A stretch of 64,000 bases of DNA from Hemileia vastatrix (taxonomy: Eukaryota; Basidiomycota; Pucciniomycetes; Pucciniales; Zaghouaniaceae): NCBI GenBank assembly GCA_030280995.1, contig JASXTE010000002.1, forward strand, positions 15,959,183 to 16,023,182, written 5' to 3'. Each line of letters opens with the position of its first letter. Position 1 is the first letter of the stretch. The notes below the pieces were generated by a model. It ran no database searches and was not told where the DNA came from. It worked only from the letters and a program-made list of their open reading frames with translations. Positions 32,902-43,802 of this stretch are shown here, in pieces. The translations under genes were made by a program, and so were the position numbers.

Positions 32902-34279
32902 TCACTCTAAAAAAACAATAAAAAAATGATATAATTTTTTCTCTTTATATTTTTTTAGTAGAGCAGTAAGGTTAGATATCTCTTTCCCAAGTATACAAGA
33001 ATCATATTCAGAAGATTTATTCTTGAATCTCAGTAAGTATTCATTACCTTTTTCAGCTGTGATAATTCTGTCATTGAGAATCTTATCAATTTCTGCTGTT
33101 TCAGTGATTTCAATAGTGGTCTTCTTTGGTCTTCCTCTCCTTTTAAGAAATAAATCACTATTGGATGTGTAAGGTTTCAGAAGAGCTATTGGAAAAACAG
33201 GATGTTTCCCGTCATATGGAGAGTACAGAATAACTTCAACTGAATTATCACAAACAATTCTTCTGACAACAAATGGACCTAAAAATGGGTCTTTTAATTT
33301 TTTATTACCTTGTAAATCAAAGTAGTCTGTAGAAATCAATACTTCATCACCCTTTTTAAAAGTTTATTCTTTATGGGATTTGTCCCACCTCTTATTCTCA
33401 TATTTAATAGATTTTTTGATACATTTTTGAGAATGACTTCTACAAAGTTGTTGCATTTGAAGAAAAGATTTTACACCAGGATGTAAATCCAATTTAGGTA
33501 TTTTATTATTGAGAATTTGGGCAGGAGTATTTGGAACATATCCAAGCCAGAGCTCAAAAGGCTTTCTCTGAGTAACAGAATGAACAGTGCTATTATAAGC
33601 AAATTCCAAGCCAGGAAGGAAGTTGACCCAATCACAAGTGAACCTGTCATTGTCTTTGTACTCAATGCCAAAGGCACAATACCTTCATATCATGTCCTCC
33701 AATGTCTGAATCATTCTTTCAGTTAATCCATCAGTCTGGGGTTTATGGGAAGTAGAAAGTTTTAGATCACAACCACAAACATCCATCAGAGACATACAAA
33801 ATTCAGAAGTAAATTTAGGGTCTATGTCAGAGATTATGGCCTTTGGAAACCCAGAAGTATTAAACATATGAGACTACCAGAGGAAGGTTAATTCTTTAGT
33901 AGAAACATCCTTGTGGGTAAAGATGAATTTACACATTTTTTAATCTGTCAACAATAACCCAGAAAGAGTTATAACTGTCCTTCCCAGCAATAGGCAATCC
34001 TGTTACAAATTCCATGTATATTATTTGCCATGGTATATAAGGAGCTTCAATATGTTGCATTAATCCTGCTCTTTTTCCAGTTAATCTTTTTGATTTCTGA
34101 CAAGAATCACAGGATTCAACATATAGTTTGGTGTCTTCAGACATATTAACCCACCAAACAGTGCTCTCAATTCTGATCATTGTTTTCACAAGATCAAAAT
34201 GTACAGCCAATATGTCATCATGACAAATTTTCAAGATGATTTCTATCATAGAAGGGTGAACAACAATAAAATTACTCAA
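32902..34279 (-). pseudogene. integrase with chromodomain-like tail (C)
   Basis: Four overlapping frames. Zinc-binding and core at 34279-33929 (CDSCQKSKRLTGKRAG; the first catalytic residue sits in YMEFVTGLP, so Glu replaces the usual Asp). Core continues at 33867-33685 with IISDIDPKF and LTERMIQ, then 33609-33364 (AYNSTVHSVTQRKPFEL). The C-terminal part (33339-32902) has KRRGRPKKT, an AT-hook-like motif, and a decayed chromodomain (EIDKILNDRI, EYLLRFKNKSSE). Frameshifts and the D to E change suggest inactivity. Confidence 0.8.
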
Positions 34280-34311
34280 CTTTCTTCTATAATAGAGGTA
34301 GCCTTCATCAA

Positions 34312-35649
34312 TTAAAAATTTACCTTTTTCAAAGAAATCTGGTACTTTGGTGGGAGAATTTTATTTAATGCTTTTATTGAAGCATTCTTTGGATCTTTTA
34401 ATATAGTACATAACTTTTTCAAGTCAGTGTCCTTATCATATGATTCCAGAATAAGCTGTAATAGCTCTTCCTCCATATCAACCACATATATCCCATGCTT
34501 GTGAAATATATCATCTTCAGGATCATATGCAGGATTTGATTCATAATTTATCAAAGGTAACCTTGATAACATATCCACATTTGAGTGAAAAATACCAGCC
34601 CTATGAATTATTGTCATACTACCTCTGTATTCTTGAACAGCTTGCTTCCATCTGAACATATGTTTGTTAGGTGTCTTCAAGTTCAAGGGGGATTTTACTG
34701 CACTGCAGTCAGTGAAAAGTTCAAATTTCTGGTCATCCAGATAATAATGTAGCTTCTCTAGAGCCCACACTACTGCTAAACACTCTAGTTGAGTGGAACC
34801 ATATTTTAATTCACTATTTCTCAAGGTTCTTGATATATAACAAATTACTACTTCTGATAATTTATCATTCATAACTTGTTTTTAATGGAGAGCAGTACCA
34901 AGATCAATAAAACTGGCATCAGTGTATAAAACTAATGGTTTATTAAAGTCAGGCAAAGCAAGAATTGGTTCTGACATCAAAAAATGTTTCATAGTGTCAA
35001 AATCTCTTTTTCTTTCACTGTTCCAGACAAAAGCAACATCTTTCCTAAATAATTGTTTTAGGGGTAATTCTATGACCTTATAATTTATAATATACTGTCT
35101 ATAGTATCCACAAATTCCCAAAATTCTTTGGAGCTCTCTAACTGTAGTAGGAGCTTTTACCTGTTGTATGGCTGCCATTTTGTTCTGTTCAACCCATATC
35201 TGTAACCCTGAGACAAAATGACCAAGCACTTTCAAAGAATGAAAACCAAATTTGCATTTTTTCAAGGAAAGTGTCATATTTACATCATCCATCTTATGGA
35301 ATAATTTACACAGGTGGTTAAGATGTTCCTCAAATGTTTTAGAGAATATGATGATATCATCAATGTAAACCATCAGCCATCCTTCAATTAATTCCTTGTG
35401 AAATGTGTTATCCATATCTTTCTGAAAAACTGAAGGGGAATTTTCAGGGCCAAATGGCATTCTAATATACTTATATATTCCCATATGATTATCAATCATT
35501 AGAAAATTCTGTGAATTCTTCTCAACAGGAACTTGGTGATATCCCTTATTAACATCTAAACAGCTGATATATTTAGCACCTTGTAAGGTAGAATGTATGG
35601 ATTTAACTCTTGGTAAAGGATAAATATCATCTACAGTATAAGTATTCAA
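34312..35649 (-). pseudogene. reverse transcriptase and RNase H (C)
   Basis: RT palm at 35649-34882: YPLPRVKSIHSTLQGAKYIS, LDVNKGYHQVPV, MPFGPENSPSVFQ and active site MVYIDDIIIFSKTF. RNase H starts with LYTDASFIDLGTAL, breaks near 34880, and continues at 34872-34312 with SRTLRNSELKYGSTQLECLA and the FTDCSAVKSP and DMLSRLP blocks. The catalytic Asp residues are present. One break separates RT from RNase H, and one TAG (about 35686) separates RT from protease. Confidence 0.85.
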
Positions 35650-35685
35650 TGCTCTAGAATCACCAAATATCCTGGATTTATCTTT

Positions 35686-36468
35686 CTAATAAGATATTAG
35701 GACAGGTGAGATAACACAATGTTTTGGTGTTTCAACAACCTTTTCACTAATATTCATTTTTAAAAGGGTAGAGATATTCTCTTCAATATCTTTTCTCTTT
35801 GTGGGAGAAGCAGGATAAGTCTTCTTCTTTAAACTACGTGGTATTTCAGTTAATGGGTAAGTTAATGAAAGCTTCATCTCTTCTTTTACCAATCCTAATT
35901 CTTGTGATCCATGAGCAAAGGCCATAGTTAAAGATTTTATCAACCTAATGATTGAATCGTTTTCCTCACCAGAAAGCTGTTCTCCAAAAGAAGCAGTTTC
36001 AATTTCAGACAGAAGGTCAGGAATTTTTTTTGTAGATCTTCTTTTATGTTGAACTACAGAATGACATGTGTTCAATCCTGGTGTTAAAAATTTCTTGGGG
36101 GAGGAAATTTTAACTTTTCTCTTCCCATTCAAACCCATTGTGAAGCATTGGTTTGAGGGATCCAATTTAATGCCATATTTGGTTAAAATTTGATTTCCCA
36201 CAATGAACAAACTACTTAAGCTATCATTTTTCAAAACTAAAAATTCACACATAGCTCTTACAAAGCCATGGTTGTATTTTAAAAATAATGTAGCTTTGTA
36301 TTTACCAATGGGGGACAAAACAGAGCCATCACCTCTCCAATTTTCAGAAATGGTTAGCATAAGTTTTGATTTATAATCCTTCTCCACTGGAGCAAGTGAC
36401 TTCTCAGATACCACACTTCCTCCAGCTCCAGAATCTAAAACAACCTCAATGATCTTTCCATTAAGCAA
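35686..36468 (-). pseudogene. aspartic protease and RT N-terminus (C)
   Basis: A 260-codon frame. VVLDSGAGGSVV near residue 10 is the retropepsin site; LFIVGNQIL is the second structural block. The C-terminal half leads into the RT (KRKDIEENISTLLKMNIS, HCVISPVLISY) and ends at a TAG, after which the RT frame continues (KDKSRIFGDSRALN), so one point mutation separates them. Confidence 0.8.
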
Positions 36469-36602
36469 GACTGGGGCCTTGAGAGGAGCAATAATTATTG
36501 AGCTGTCTTCAAGATTTTTTATGATCTCAGCATCTTCTACTGTAGATTAATCATCATTCTCAATGTGGATATTATTTAAATAATGAATATCCTCTTCCAG
36601 CA

Positions 36603-38965
36603 TTAAAATTTCCTGAAGAGATTCATAAGAAATATTGCTGGCACATTCACTTGAAGTATCATCCATTTCAACTGTATCATCAGCATGTTCCTCTGTTTTT
36701 TCAACAAGATTTGTTTTCTTGTCACTAAAATGGCCTTTCTGCTAAGGCTTGCTGCATTTAAAGCAATTTTTTGGTGCATACGTTTTAGGTGCAACAGGGG
36801 CAAAAGGTTTACCAATTTTTCAGGAGGTTTCTGTTGGTAATTGGAGGTCTTCACCAATGAAGATCTAGGAATGAACCTTCTAGAATTATACTTTTTATTT
36901 AAAAGGTTCTCATTACAAGTATTAATAAAAGAAGAAGGTTCTCTTGAGAACTCAGTCCTAGCAACTATTAAGTCTCTCAAAGAGATAGGCAATTTATAGA
37001 GGATCCTGTCTTTCCATAATTCAAAGTCCATGTTTGGGTCTATCACTCTCAGGATTGTTACAAGTTAATCAGGTTCTCAATAGGAGTTTCTGTAGAAGAA
37101 GATCTATATATAGCTTCCTCATACTTCCTTTGTTGGGATAACCTAAACTTGGAATCACCAAACTGTGCTTTAATCAATTTCTTCCAATCTTCCCAGTAGT
37201 AGTCATTTTTATCTAAAAGGACAGATTCATACCACATTATGGCCACATTGGAAAATAAAGAAATCAATTTAGACACAATTTCTTCATATGGAGGTTTTTA
37301 AAAATTCTTCAGGTTATCAATTCTGCAAATAAATTGCTTCCAATCAGAGGAAGAATCTCCACCAAATGTTGGGTATTGGTCATGTTTTTGCCAATTCTTT
37401 TAATTTGAGGCAATCTCCTTGTTAAAAACTTTTTTCTGTGTAAGAAGAAGATGTAACTTTACTAATTGGGCAGTAATTTCATTGTTTAACCCTTCTGTAG
37501 ATGAACAAGGTGCATCATCAATTTTTGATGGAAACTCAGGAATATCTACAGGCATTTCTTGCACTAATTTTACTTTAGATGGACTAGGCACAGGTACAAT
37601 TGGAGTATATTTTGCAACAGGTTCTTTAAAAGAAGTGGCAGAATTCTTTTTGTAATTTAACAATGAGTTCAACTGTTCTTCAATGTTTGTTAGCCTAGTT
37701 TTCACACTTGGAATACTGGATAATGTCTCATTGATAGTTGCAAAAGATAATTGATTCTTGTAATTCAGAGATGAGTAATAGTCACTTAGTCTTTTCAAGT
37801 TCAACTTATGTCCCTCTAGTTCCTGGAAACAGATAGATGCAGTGTCTTGTAACTTGGACAAATTATTCTTGATATTTTTCCACAAAGAAACTTTCTTCTC
37901 ATGAGCTACTTTGTAATTATATAAATCATTAAAAACCCTCTGAAATTCATTTCTCACTGATTGGTAACCTTGTTCAGATAAAAAACTATTAAATTTTTGA
38001 GTCAATTGGAGGTTATCAAATATATGATTTTGTTTGGTAATAATATCTCTCAAATATTCATCATAAATAGTAGCTAAATCAGGAGTATTTCTTAATAAGG
38101 AAACAGAGTAATTTTCCAGACTCTCATAAACTTCAGGATCAATTGTTTCATCTATAATGGCCATATTATGGTTAATAATTGAAGTAGCAATTAATATTAA
38201 AGGAGTAATTACACCAGAATATTGAGTAATATGCCCACTAGAGCCAGCCTCTACTGGTCTTAAGATATTATCTCCCCATCCATATTTACTTGAAGGAACT
38301 GAATAAGTAACAAGAAAGGGTACTTGGGACTCAATAGAGGGGCTTACCATGGCTTTGGAAAAATGTGAAGTTGATTGTTTTTTCCTTTTACTTCCTCCTT
38401 GGTAGGGATGAGGAGGGGTTGGGTTGAATTTTTGGGGTCTGGAGGGACCTGCATGAGTTTCTTGTTGCATCTGTTGAGCTTACAGGGAGTCCCACTGAGT
38501 GTTGAGCCAGTCCCACCGCCATTTTGAGACTTCCACCTTTTCCTGTGGTTGAGGAGCCAACTGTGGAAGGGTTTTTACTGCTGGAAGAGGTTTCCACTTC
38601 TCTTGAAGAAAAGTTTCTACATTTATTACCTTTTCCTCTAGAATTTATTCCTTTGATCTAATTTGAGGCTTTCTGCTTTCAACTCCTTGATGTGAGTTGA
38701 GGGGTTGTTGACATGCTTCTGCATGGGTATCTTTTTTATTTTTAAGACTCTTGGAAGCTCTTCTGGGGGGTTAACTGGGGGCTTTGTATCCAGAGCAGTA
38801 TTTTCTACTTTTATTTCTACTTCCTTCATCTTCACATCCTGTTTGGTCCAACAATTGATTAATTTGAGCAATTTTTGTAGCCAAAGGAGAACTTAAAGAA
38901 GTCTCATCATAATTAATTAAGTCCACTTCCTCTTCAAGGGCAGCAGAAGCATTTTGATCAGTCAT
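36603..38965 (-). pseudogene. gag (C)
   Basis: Pieces: 38965-38771 and neighbours (MTDQNASAALEEEVDLI, a plausible start), a long 356-codon frame 38470-37400 with coiled-coil-like content (helical, Leu/Asn/Lys-rich), capsid-like FSNVAIMWYESVLL (37276-37058), then a knuckle near 36745-36790 reading CFKCSKP...GHFSDK with the last Cys lost. Linked by frameshifts. It is longer and less conserved than the gag of A or B; gag identity rests on position, the capsid-like block and the knuckle. Confidence 0.65.
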
Positions 38966-39080
38966 TTTTTATATAACTTAAACAGAGAGAAAAGAAATAT
39001 TAATATTTAATCAGTTATTATTTAGCTTATTGAAAAAAAATAAGAGATAAAATAAAAAATATTTCAAGTATATGATCAAT

Positions 39081-39540
39081 TATCAGGATTTTTAATCAAC
39101 TGAAATAATGAAAATATAATATTTATCAGGACAAAAATCAACTGAAAATTATTACAATTATTTAATAAATTAATTAATATATATTTATATTTTATTACCA
39201 GGATTTAAAATAATTGATTAATTATCAGGACAAAGAGTGAACTGGAATAATTAACACAATTCTCAATTAATTTCTAATGTATATATTGATATATAATTAT
39301 CAGGACTAAGAGTTCACTGAAAATTTAATTACCAGGACTTAATTTCAACTGAAATAATTTAATAAAATTAATTTAATTAATTTAAATATTTATTATTTTA
39401 CTTGCAGGACAAATTTTCAACTGAAACAATAAAATAATATTTTAATTATCAGGACAAAATTTCAACTGAAATAATTGATAAAAATAGTATAATTTATTCA
39501 AAAAATTTTATTACTTCTAGGACTAAGAACAATATTGCTT
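39081..39540 (-). repeat. dispersed repeats in the 5' leader of C
   Basis: Eight or nine copies of a unit like TATCAGGACAAAATTTCAAC followed by TGAAATAATT, at about 39081, 39124, 39197, 39224, 39298, 39330, 39404, 39440 and 39513. They lie between gag and the 5' LTR. They are degenerate, spaced 26-75 bp apart, with no frame. AGGAC...AACTG recalls the AAGAC...AAACTGG part of the B motif. Confidence 0.7.
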
Positions 39541-39912
39541 TATCTTGTTCAACTAGGAAAAAAAATTTATTATATGCCAGACACCTCCCCCTGTAATGTG
39601 AGCAATTTAATGGCACTACAGAGTGCTGAGTAAAAAAGATACATGTGAACTATGATATATGAAGGGTGAGACCTACAGATAGTAACCAGTATAGTCACCA
39701 AAAATATATAGGACAATTTCCACTATATAAACCTAAGATTTGGAGCAAGGTTCGATTCCCAGTCACAGAAAAAGAAAGGTAAGTCATGTGCCTGATGACA
39801 TTAGTCATTTTAAGTCATCTGCCAGTCCTTATTGGTCCTTGTAGTCAAAGGTCCCACAGTCGCTGGCGTCAAGATAGCGGTGTGTCCACAACAATTTGGA
39901 AAGGCTCCCTAC

Positions 39913-40699
39913 TTTCAAGAAATCCTAATGGTATAGAAGATTTTAATAGAGGTCCAACGGAAGTGAAAGGTAGATACTCAAGGATTTCAAAGTAAAGGTA
40001 CCTAGATTTTGTCTTTATGATTTATTACTCAAATAAAAGGTATAAAAAATTATTATTATTACTCAGAGGGTTTAGAATTACACAATTTTAAGTAATAAAG
40101 TAAAAATGGTAGTAATAAAGATGTTATTGATTGTATATAATAAAAATGTAAGGAAGTAAAGAATGAATCAAAGCAGCAAAAATGGAAGGCCTTATATAGG
40201 CAAAAAGGAGAGAGAGCATGGAGTTATGAAATCTACATACAATATTGTGAGAGGGAAAATTTCCAATATAAGATATTTCAAATAATAATAATATTCTATA
40301 AAGAATGTGTCATTAGACTGTATTTACTATATATATCAATTATTTGATTTATTAAAAATTTTTCTGTAAATTTCAATTAAAAAAAAGTAATTTGAATTTA
40401 ATTTTTAGTATTAATATAATTTTTAACTTTTTAAATAAAATCATTTTAATTTAAAATTTAGTTTCAATATATTTATATTTCACTTCTAACCTGTCATGAG
40501 GATGGTGTTAGGGGAAAAATATAAGGGACATTTAATTTTTAAATATGTACTTAATTTACTAGTTATAATTAGTTAATTTATTAAAAGTAAATCATAAAGT
40601 AAATATAATATTATTAATAAAATAAAAAATTAATGGTGTGGCTTCATTCCAGTAAATAATTAATTATTTTACTGGGTAAGTCTAGTAGCCTGGCTGACA
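39913..40699 (-). repeat. 5' LTR of C (787 bp)
   Basis: In element sense begins TGTCAGCCAGGCTAC at 40699 and ends near CTTGAA at 39913. Compared base by base with 31019-32896; it has the same length after subtracting the nested LTR. The stretch 39600-39912, between this LTR and the leader repeats, shows no gene. Confidence 0.85.
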
Positions 40700-40703
40700 G
40701 AGG

Positions 40704-41500
40704 TAGTCATGATCACTATGCATAGATATTAATCCTGCTAGTTTAATCTCATGGGGGAGGTAAAGAAATTCTTCAGCACCTTTTTTACTGGCTTTAATCA
40801 CATATATATCTTCATTGAATTCCACCAAGTCAGAATCCTCTTCAGTAGGTGGTCTTCTTGATAAGCCATCAGACATAGTAAACGTCCTATCAGGCTTGTG
40901 AACTAAATCAAAAGAAAAATTCTGAATAAAAGCTACCCATCTAGTCATGGGTGCATTTGGTAAACTAGAGGAATTGATCATTTGAATTAAAGATTTAGCA
41001 TCCACTTGTAATTCAAAGTGTTGTCCCCATAAAATATTTTGAAGTTTCTTTAGAATTTTTTCCACACCACAATGTTTCAATTTCAGCTGAGAATATCACC
41101 GTGCAATATGGGGGTGGACTTGTTAGCAAGTCTGAAAGCTTGGACTCAGATTCACCACAAATTGAACACACATTGAGCTATTGAAAAAGGAACCATACAA
41201 TAAGGGATGAAAACCACTCAGCAGAACAGTTTTAGGTGGGTCTTCAAGTATATTTCAGTATGAGTTCAGGTTGGGGACCTGCTAGCAATTCCACCCCATA
41301 TATTGTGTAGTTTACCTTGATTCAACCTCAGTAAAAACCTCATATTCATACCTAACTGGTCTAATATAACCACTTTATCTATTTGAGACAGGACCGCCCC
41401 AGCAGCAATTTGACTTGAATCCACTTCTAAATAAATCTGGCTTGCATCTTTCCCATAATCTAACTAGTTCAAGAAAATATCTTAATAATTGAGAATCCAC
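40704..41500 (-). pseudogene. RNase H remnant (B2), split by a MITE
   Basis: The segment 41080-40704 reads the VDAKSLIQMI block, HKPDRTFTMSDGLSRRPPTE and the motif-coded YLPHEIKLAG, as in B1. After the MITE at 41097-41312 the upstream half continues (AAGAVLSQ region near 41390). Sequence then passes directly to protease-linker homology, so the RT core is deleted. Confidence 0.75.
41097..41312. mobile_element. CACTA-type MITE (216 bp) in B2 RNase H
   Basis: Left end CACCGTGCAATATGGGGGTG, right end the inverse of CTACACAATATATGGGG. Flanks TAT/TAC are a slightly decayed 3-bp duplication. Removing the element rejoins the RNase H sequence in line with B1 (GAATCAAG then ATATTCTCA). Same terminal family as 46486-46746 and 55297-59494. 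Confidence 0.8.
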
Positions 41501-41519
41501 TTGAATTATCTCCAAGTGA

Positions 41520-42876
41520 GCTGACCTATTTCAATCCAGGATCTCTTCTTGGGGAGAGGTTGCAACATTAGAGAAATCAGCCCTTACTACCACAAAAAAT
41601 GATGGTACTTATAAAAAAATTGAAGGGAATAAAGAGTTTAAAATAATCCAAATAACAGATAATGTAAATTCAGCTGATTTAATGGTAGTTTATCCTCATT
41701 TTGGAGAATTAATATCTTGATATCCTTTTGTTGAAATGCATAAATTTTCCCAAAGTGTATTTCCACCTATTCCAAAACCCACAAAAACAAATCACCAGGA
41801 TTTGTCCTACCAAAGGACAAAAAGAAAAACACACCTTTTCCCCAATTTTAGGTTAATACCAGTCATTCACCCCATCAATCAATACCTCTGCACCCTCCAT
41901 TAGTGCAGGAAAAACATTATCCATCATATCCTCTTGACAAGCCTCTACTGGCCTTTCATATTGAACTTTTTTTTTATCATCCTTGGTCCTGGAAACCTCT
42001 TGGGGACCCACATTGCCATCTTCACCCCCCATAATAAAATATTCATCTTCAATAAACCTAACTCCATCACCAGCTTCTTGAAATATTCCAGATCCATTAG
42101 CCATATACCTAGCTCCATCACCTATTGCTTTCACTATTCAAGATCCATTAGCAATATTCAGCTTTTCATTGCAGAAAGTATCTGCTTCTAAAAAAAACGT
42201 GAGTAAAATAATCCTCAATATCCAACTCCAAATCAAGCATCCCAAAAAACATCCATAAAACCAAATATTCTTCATCATTGATATTAACTTTATCATCCTC
42301 AGTAACCACTAATTCCCCAATAATTTCATCCTCCAAAACTTTGTCTTCAGGTTGAACAAAATCTTAATAAATAGCTGAATCCAAAATTTCAACAGTAAAT
42401 AAATCTTCTACACTATCCTCTTCTACCTCTTGAGTCACCAAAGCATCTTCTCCAGAGTCCAAATCAACAGTATTATTAGTATCCTGATATTCCAAAATAA
42501 TGTTCTTTACACCTCCATTCCAGGAATCCTAGTTTCTCAATCTGGGAGACTCTTCATCAAATTAGCACTAATAAGTAACATCAAAATGTTTTTCTTAATC
42601 TTTTCCCCCATATCATTCCAAAAAACATTCTTTGAATCGTTTTCATGATATAAAATTTCATAATCCAACAAATAATCCAAAACCACTTGAAGTTCAACTA
42701 TAAGCTGATGATACTGACCAAGAGAGTTGACACCACCTTTAGATTCCCATCTCCTAGAAATATCCTTAAGATCCACCATTGAATAAACCTTTGGCCACAT
42801 TTTTTCCATTTCAATCTTCAGCCTCTCCAAATTCTGAGTTTTGTAGCCATCCATAGCAATAACCTCTTCTTCCACC
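41520..42876 (-). pseudogene. gag and protease-linker remnants (B2)
   Basis: Frame 42875-42537 is the B capsid region (EEEVIAMDGYK, ISRRWESKGGVNSLGQYHQL), beginning abruptly where the A3 LTR starts. A Glu/Asp-rich segment follows, then 42134-41853 (GDGVRFIEDE, VQYERPVEA), matching B1 near 8240-8370. The knuckle is not recognisable. Near 41690 a TAGTTTATCCTCATTTTGG copy of the motif remains. Confidence 0.7.
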
Positions 42877-43474
42877 TCTCACACGCCATAGCACTAAAGG
42901 CGAGGCAATATTCAAAAGGGGTAATTGTGGGTCTAAGGGTAATTAGGAGTTCTGGGAAGTAGGAACAGGAAAGAAGGATTATAAGGTTAGATTAATTAGT
43001 AATTGGGAACTTCAGTGGATTAAATGGGTCTGTGAGAAATATGGTGGCTGGTTGGTTAATGGTTCAGTGCAAGGAGGATTAAGATATTTAAAGGGGGTTA
43101 CTTTGGTTCAAATTTCTCTAGAATTAAATTATAAAATATATTTGTGATAGTAGTTAAATTCTTATTAGGCTATTATTATATTTGTCATTCTCTCTCTTAA
43201 TAATCAATTTTATTAAAATCCTAAATAATTAAATATTCCCTTTGATTATTAAGTTCCAACCCTTTGTGAGATTCACCATAATAGTTAGTTTCCCTACATT
43301 ATACACTAATTATCCCTCAAAGAATATTAGAAATCATTGTTAGTTACTCAGTTCTATCTTTGAATCACTTCCTAGAAGTAATCATCTGTGCTTCAAAGTT
43401 GTAATTTACCTCATCCTTTTATCTCACTTACTTTGGTATCATCCTTGACCTTGTGTGTAGGCTGTCCGGAGACA
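42877..43474 (+). repeat. 5' LTR of A3 with about 190-bp deletion
   Basis: Begins TCTCACACGCCAT, then jumps to AGCACTAAAGG, which in the 3' LTR lies about 200 bp further on. It ends GGAGACA at 43474. The RNA-start block AGAATTAAATTATA is at 43130-43143; the TATA is altered (GATATTTAAAG, about 43083). Confidence 0.8.
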
Positions 43475-43475
43475 G

Positions 43476-43489
43476 TATAATTTAATTCT
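43476..43489 (+). other. self-priming primer-binding site of A3
   Basis: TATAATTTAATTCT, the exact reverse complement of AGAATTAAATTATA at 43130-43143 in the adjoining LTR. All 14 bases match. It lies directly after the LTR end. Confidence 0.75.
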
Positions 43490-43802
43490 CCATAGTTCTC
43501 ATTCTTTGTACTACTACAATTTTCTAGTGCTAAGTCTAAATGGCACCTGTTCAACGCACTACTACTAGAGCTAAAACTAGGGATAGGCTGACCTCATTAT
43601 GTCCTGATTCTCAAACTCACTCCCTCAAATCTCTTAATGTAAGGGATTGTGAACATTCAATTCAATCTTTAGAGGACATCCCTAAGGATTTTGAGGATTC
43701 CAGTGAAGAAGATTAAGGTGAGGATACTATGCATGAGGCACCATCAGCCCTGGCTGCCGGACCTTCAGGCCAATCTTCAAGCCCTGGCCCAAATGCTTCA
43801 TT

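Larger units (their letters stand above)
31019..40699 (-). mobile_element. Ty3/gypsy retrotransposon, family C, inserted in B2
   Basis: LTRs at 31019-32896 (786 bp once a nested insertion is removed) and 39913-40699 (787 bp). GAGGT (40700-40704) and a decayed GAAGA (31014-31018) are the target duplication, and B2's RNase H/linker sequence continues on both sides. Minus-strand order: repeat-bearing leader, gag, protease, RT, RNase H, integrase, chromodomain-like tail. The two LTRs differ moderately, so it is a fairly old insertion. Confidence 0.85.
25980..42876 (-). mobile_element. family B copy 2 (B2), internally deleted, with nested insertions
   Basis: On the minus strand from 42876: part of gag, protease remnants, then RNase H (the RT core is missing by deletion), interrupted by element C (31019-40699), then integrase remnants, the motif-rich 3' region and a 3' LTR (25980-27068). 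A CACTA-type MITE sits in RNase H. The antisense Zn2Cys6-like gene of B1 is absent. CpG is almost gone, so this copy is old. Confidence 0.85.

Noticed and set aside
39749..39759. GGTTCGATTCC, a perfect RNA polymerase III B-box
   Set aside because: No A-box, acceptor stem or cloverleaf upstream; probably chance within the leader of element C.
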